Source of the DNA: Hyphomicrobiales bacterium
GTDB taxonomy: Bacteria; Pseudomonadota; Alphaproteobacteria; Rhizobiales; Beijerinckiaceae
Length of the DNA stretch: 64,000 nt
Assembly: GCA_027489955.1 (NCBI GenBank)
Contig: JAIXYZ010000001.1
Coordinates: forward strand, 223,311-287,310
Direction of reading: 5' to 3'
Numbering within the stretch: position 1 is the first letter of the stretch; the number at the start of each line of letters is the position of its first letter. The translations under genes were made by a program, and so were the position numbers. Shown here one piece after another: positions 63,556 through 64,000 of this stretch. Under the pieces are notes generated by a model that worked only from the letters and a program-made list of their open reading frames with translations, had not been told where the DNA came from and made no database searches.

Positions 63556-64000
<445 letters not shown>

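Overview
The window is a gene-dense, GC-rich stretch of bacterial chromosome from an alphaproteobacterium, most likely of the order Hyphomicrobiales (Rhizobiales). The support is gene content and order: the aerobic cobaltochelatase pair cobS-cobT beside a J-domain protein and a BolA protein; the run rpmB, DUF3108 protein, SUV3-like helicase, S4 protein, fdxA, carD, rpoH; metX-metW facing chorismate mutase-hisC-tyrC; aroK-aroB-CorC facing xerD; an NdvA-type glucan exporter; a zeta-type ATPase inhibitor; and methylsuccinyl-CoA dehydrogenase of the ethylmalonyl-CoA pathway. The 16S gene that begins near the right edge also reads as alphaproteobacterial. The genus cannot be fixed from this window alone.

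Layout. 1-9.6 kb: OsmC (cut by the edge), a YihY/BrkB membrane protein, a lytic transglycosylase, a drug/metabolite exporter, methylsuccinyl-CoA dehydrogenase, BolA, J-domain protein, cobS, cobT and a phytase-like exported protein. 9.6-22.8 kb: information-processing genes (rpmB, SUV3-like helicase, S4 protein, fdxA, carD, rpoH), an M48 lipoprotein protease coupled to an SNase-like protein, tRNA-Arg(CCT), a methyltransferase and purU. 22.9-32.8 kb: envelope and motility genes (MscS-type channel, CAP lipoprotein, motA-motB stator pair, NdvA-type glucan exporter, GT4 glycosyltransferase with an amylo-alpha-1,6-glucosidase). 32.9-43.3 kb: CorC-type protein, aroB, aroK, a 47-residue membrane protein, xerD, metW, metX, chorismate mutase, hisC, tyrC and a DUF2125 protein. 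43.3-49.5 kb: ChaC-like cyclotransferase, PlsC-like acyltransferase, YdcF protein, ftsX, ftsE, a zinc-finger membrane protein, hpt, a CpdR-like response regulator and TspO. 49.7-62.9 kb: a Cys/Met PLP enzyme, a CpdB-type nucleotidase, two unknown proteins flanking an AT-richer patch, purC, ATPase inhibitor zeta, an HpcH-type aldolase, a BacA/SbmA-type ABC transporter, an AlkA-like glycosylase, gluQRS, an AEC transporter and an M23 peptidase. 62.9-64 kb: promoter, leader and first ~445 bases of an rRNA operon.

Genes are packed tightly. Many neighbours overlap by four bases (ATGA or GTGA), which suggests translational coupling, and TTG or GTG starts are frequent (cobT, xerD, ftsE, the ChaC homologue, metW and others). 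Regulatory signals that can be read by eye include good sigma-70-type promoters before rpmB, metX and the rRNA operon, a rho-independent terminator after rpmB, a long hairpin-rich leader before carD, and CtrA-like boxes before ftsE and near motA.

I found no CRISPR array, prophage, insertion sequence, toxin-antitoxin pair or recognisable defence island. The window looks like conserved core chromosome. The least explained parts are the structured carD leader, the AT-richer patch with orphan genes at 53.4-54.1 kb, the disordered tail of the SUV3-like helicase, and the unassigned C-terminal domain of the chorismate mutase protein.
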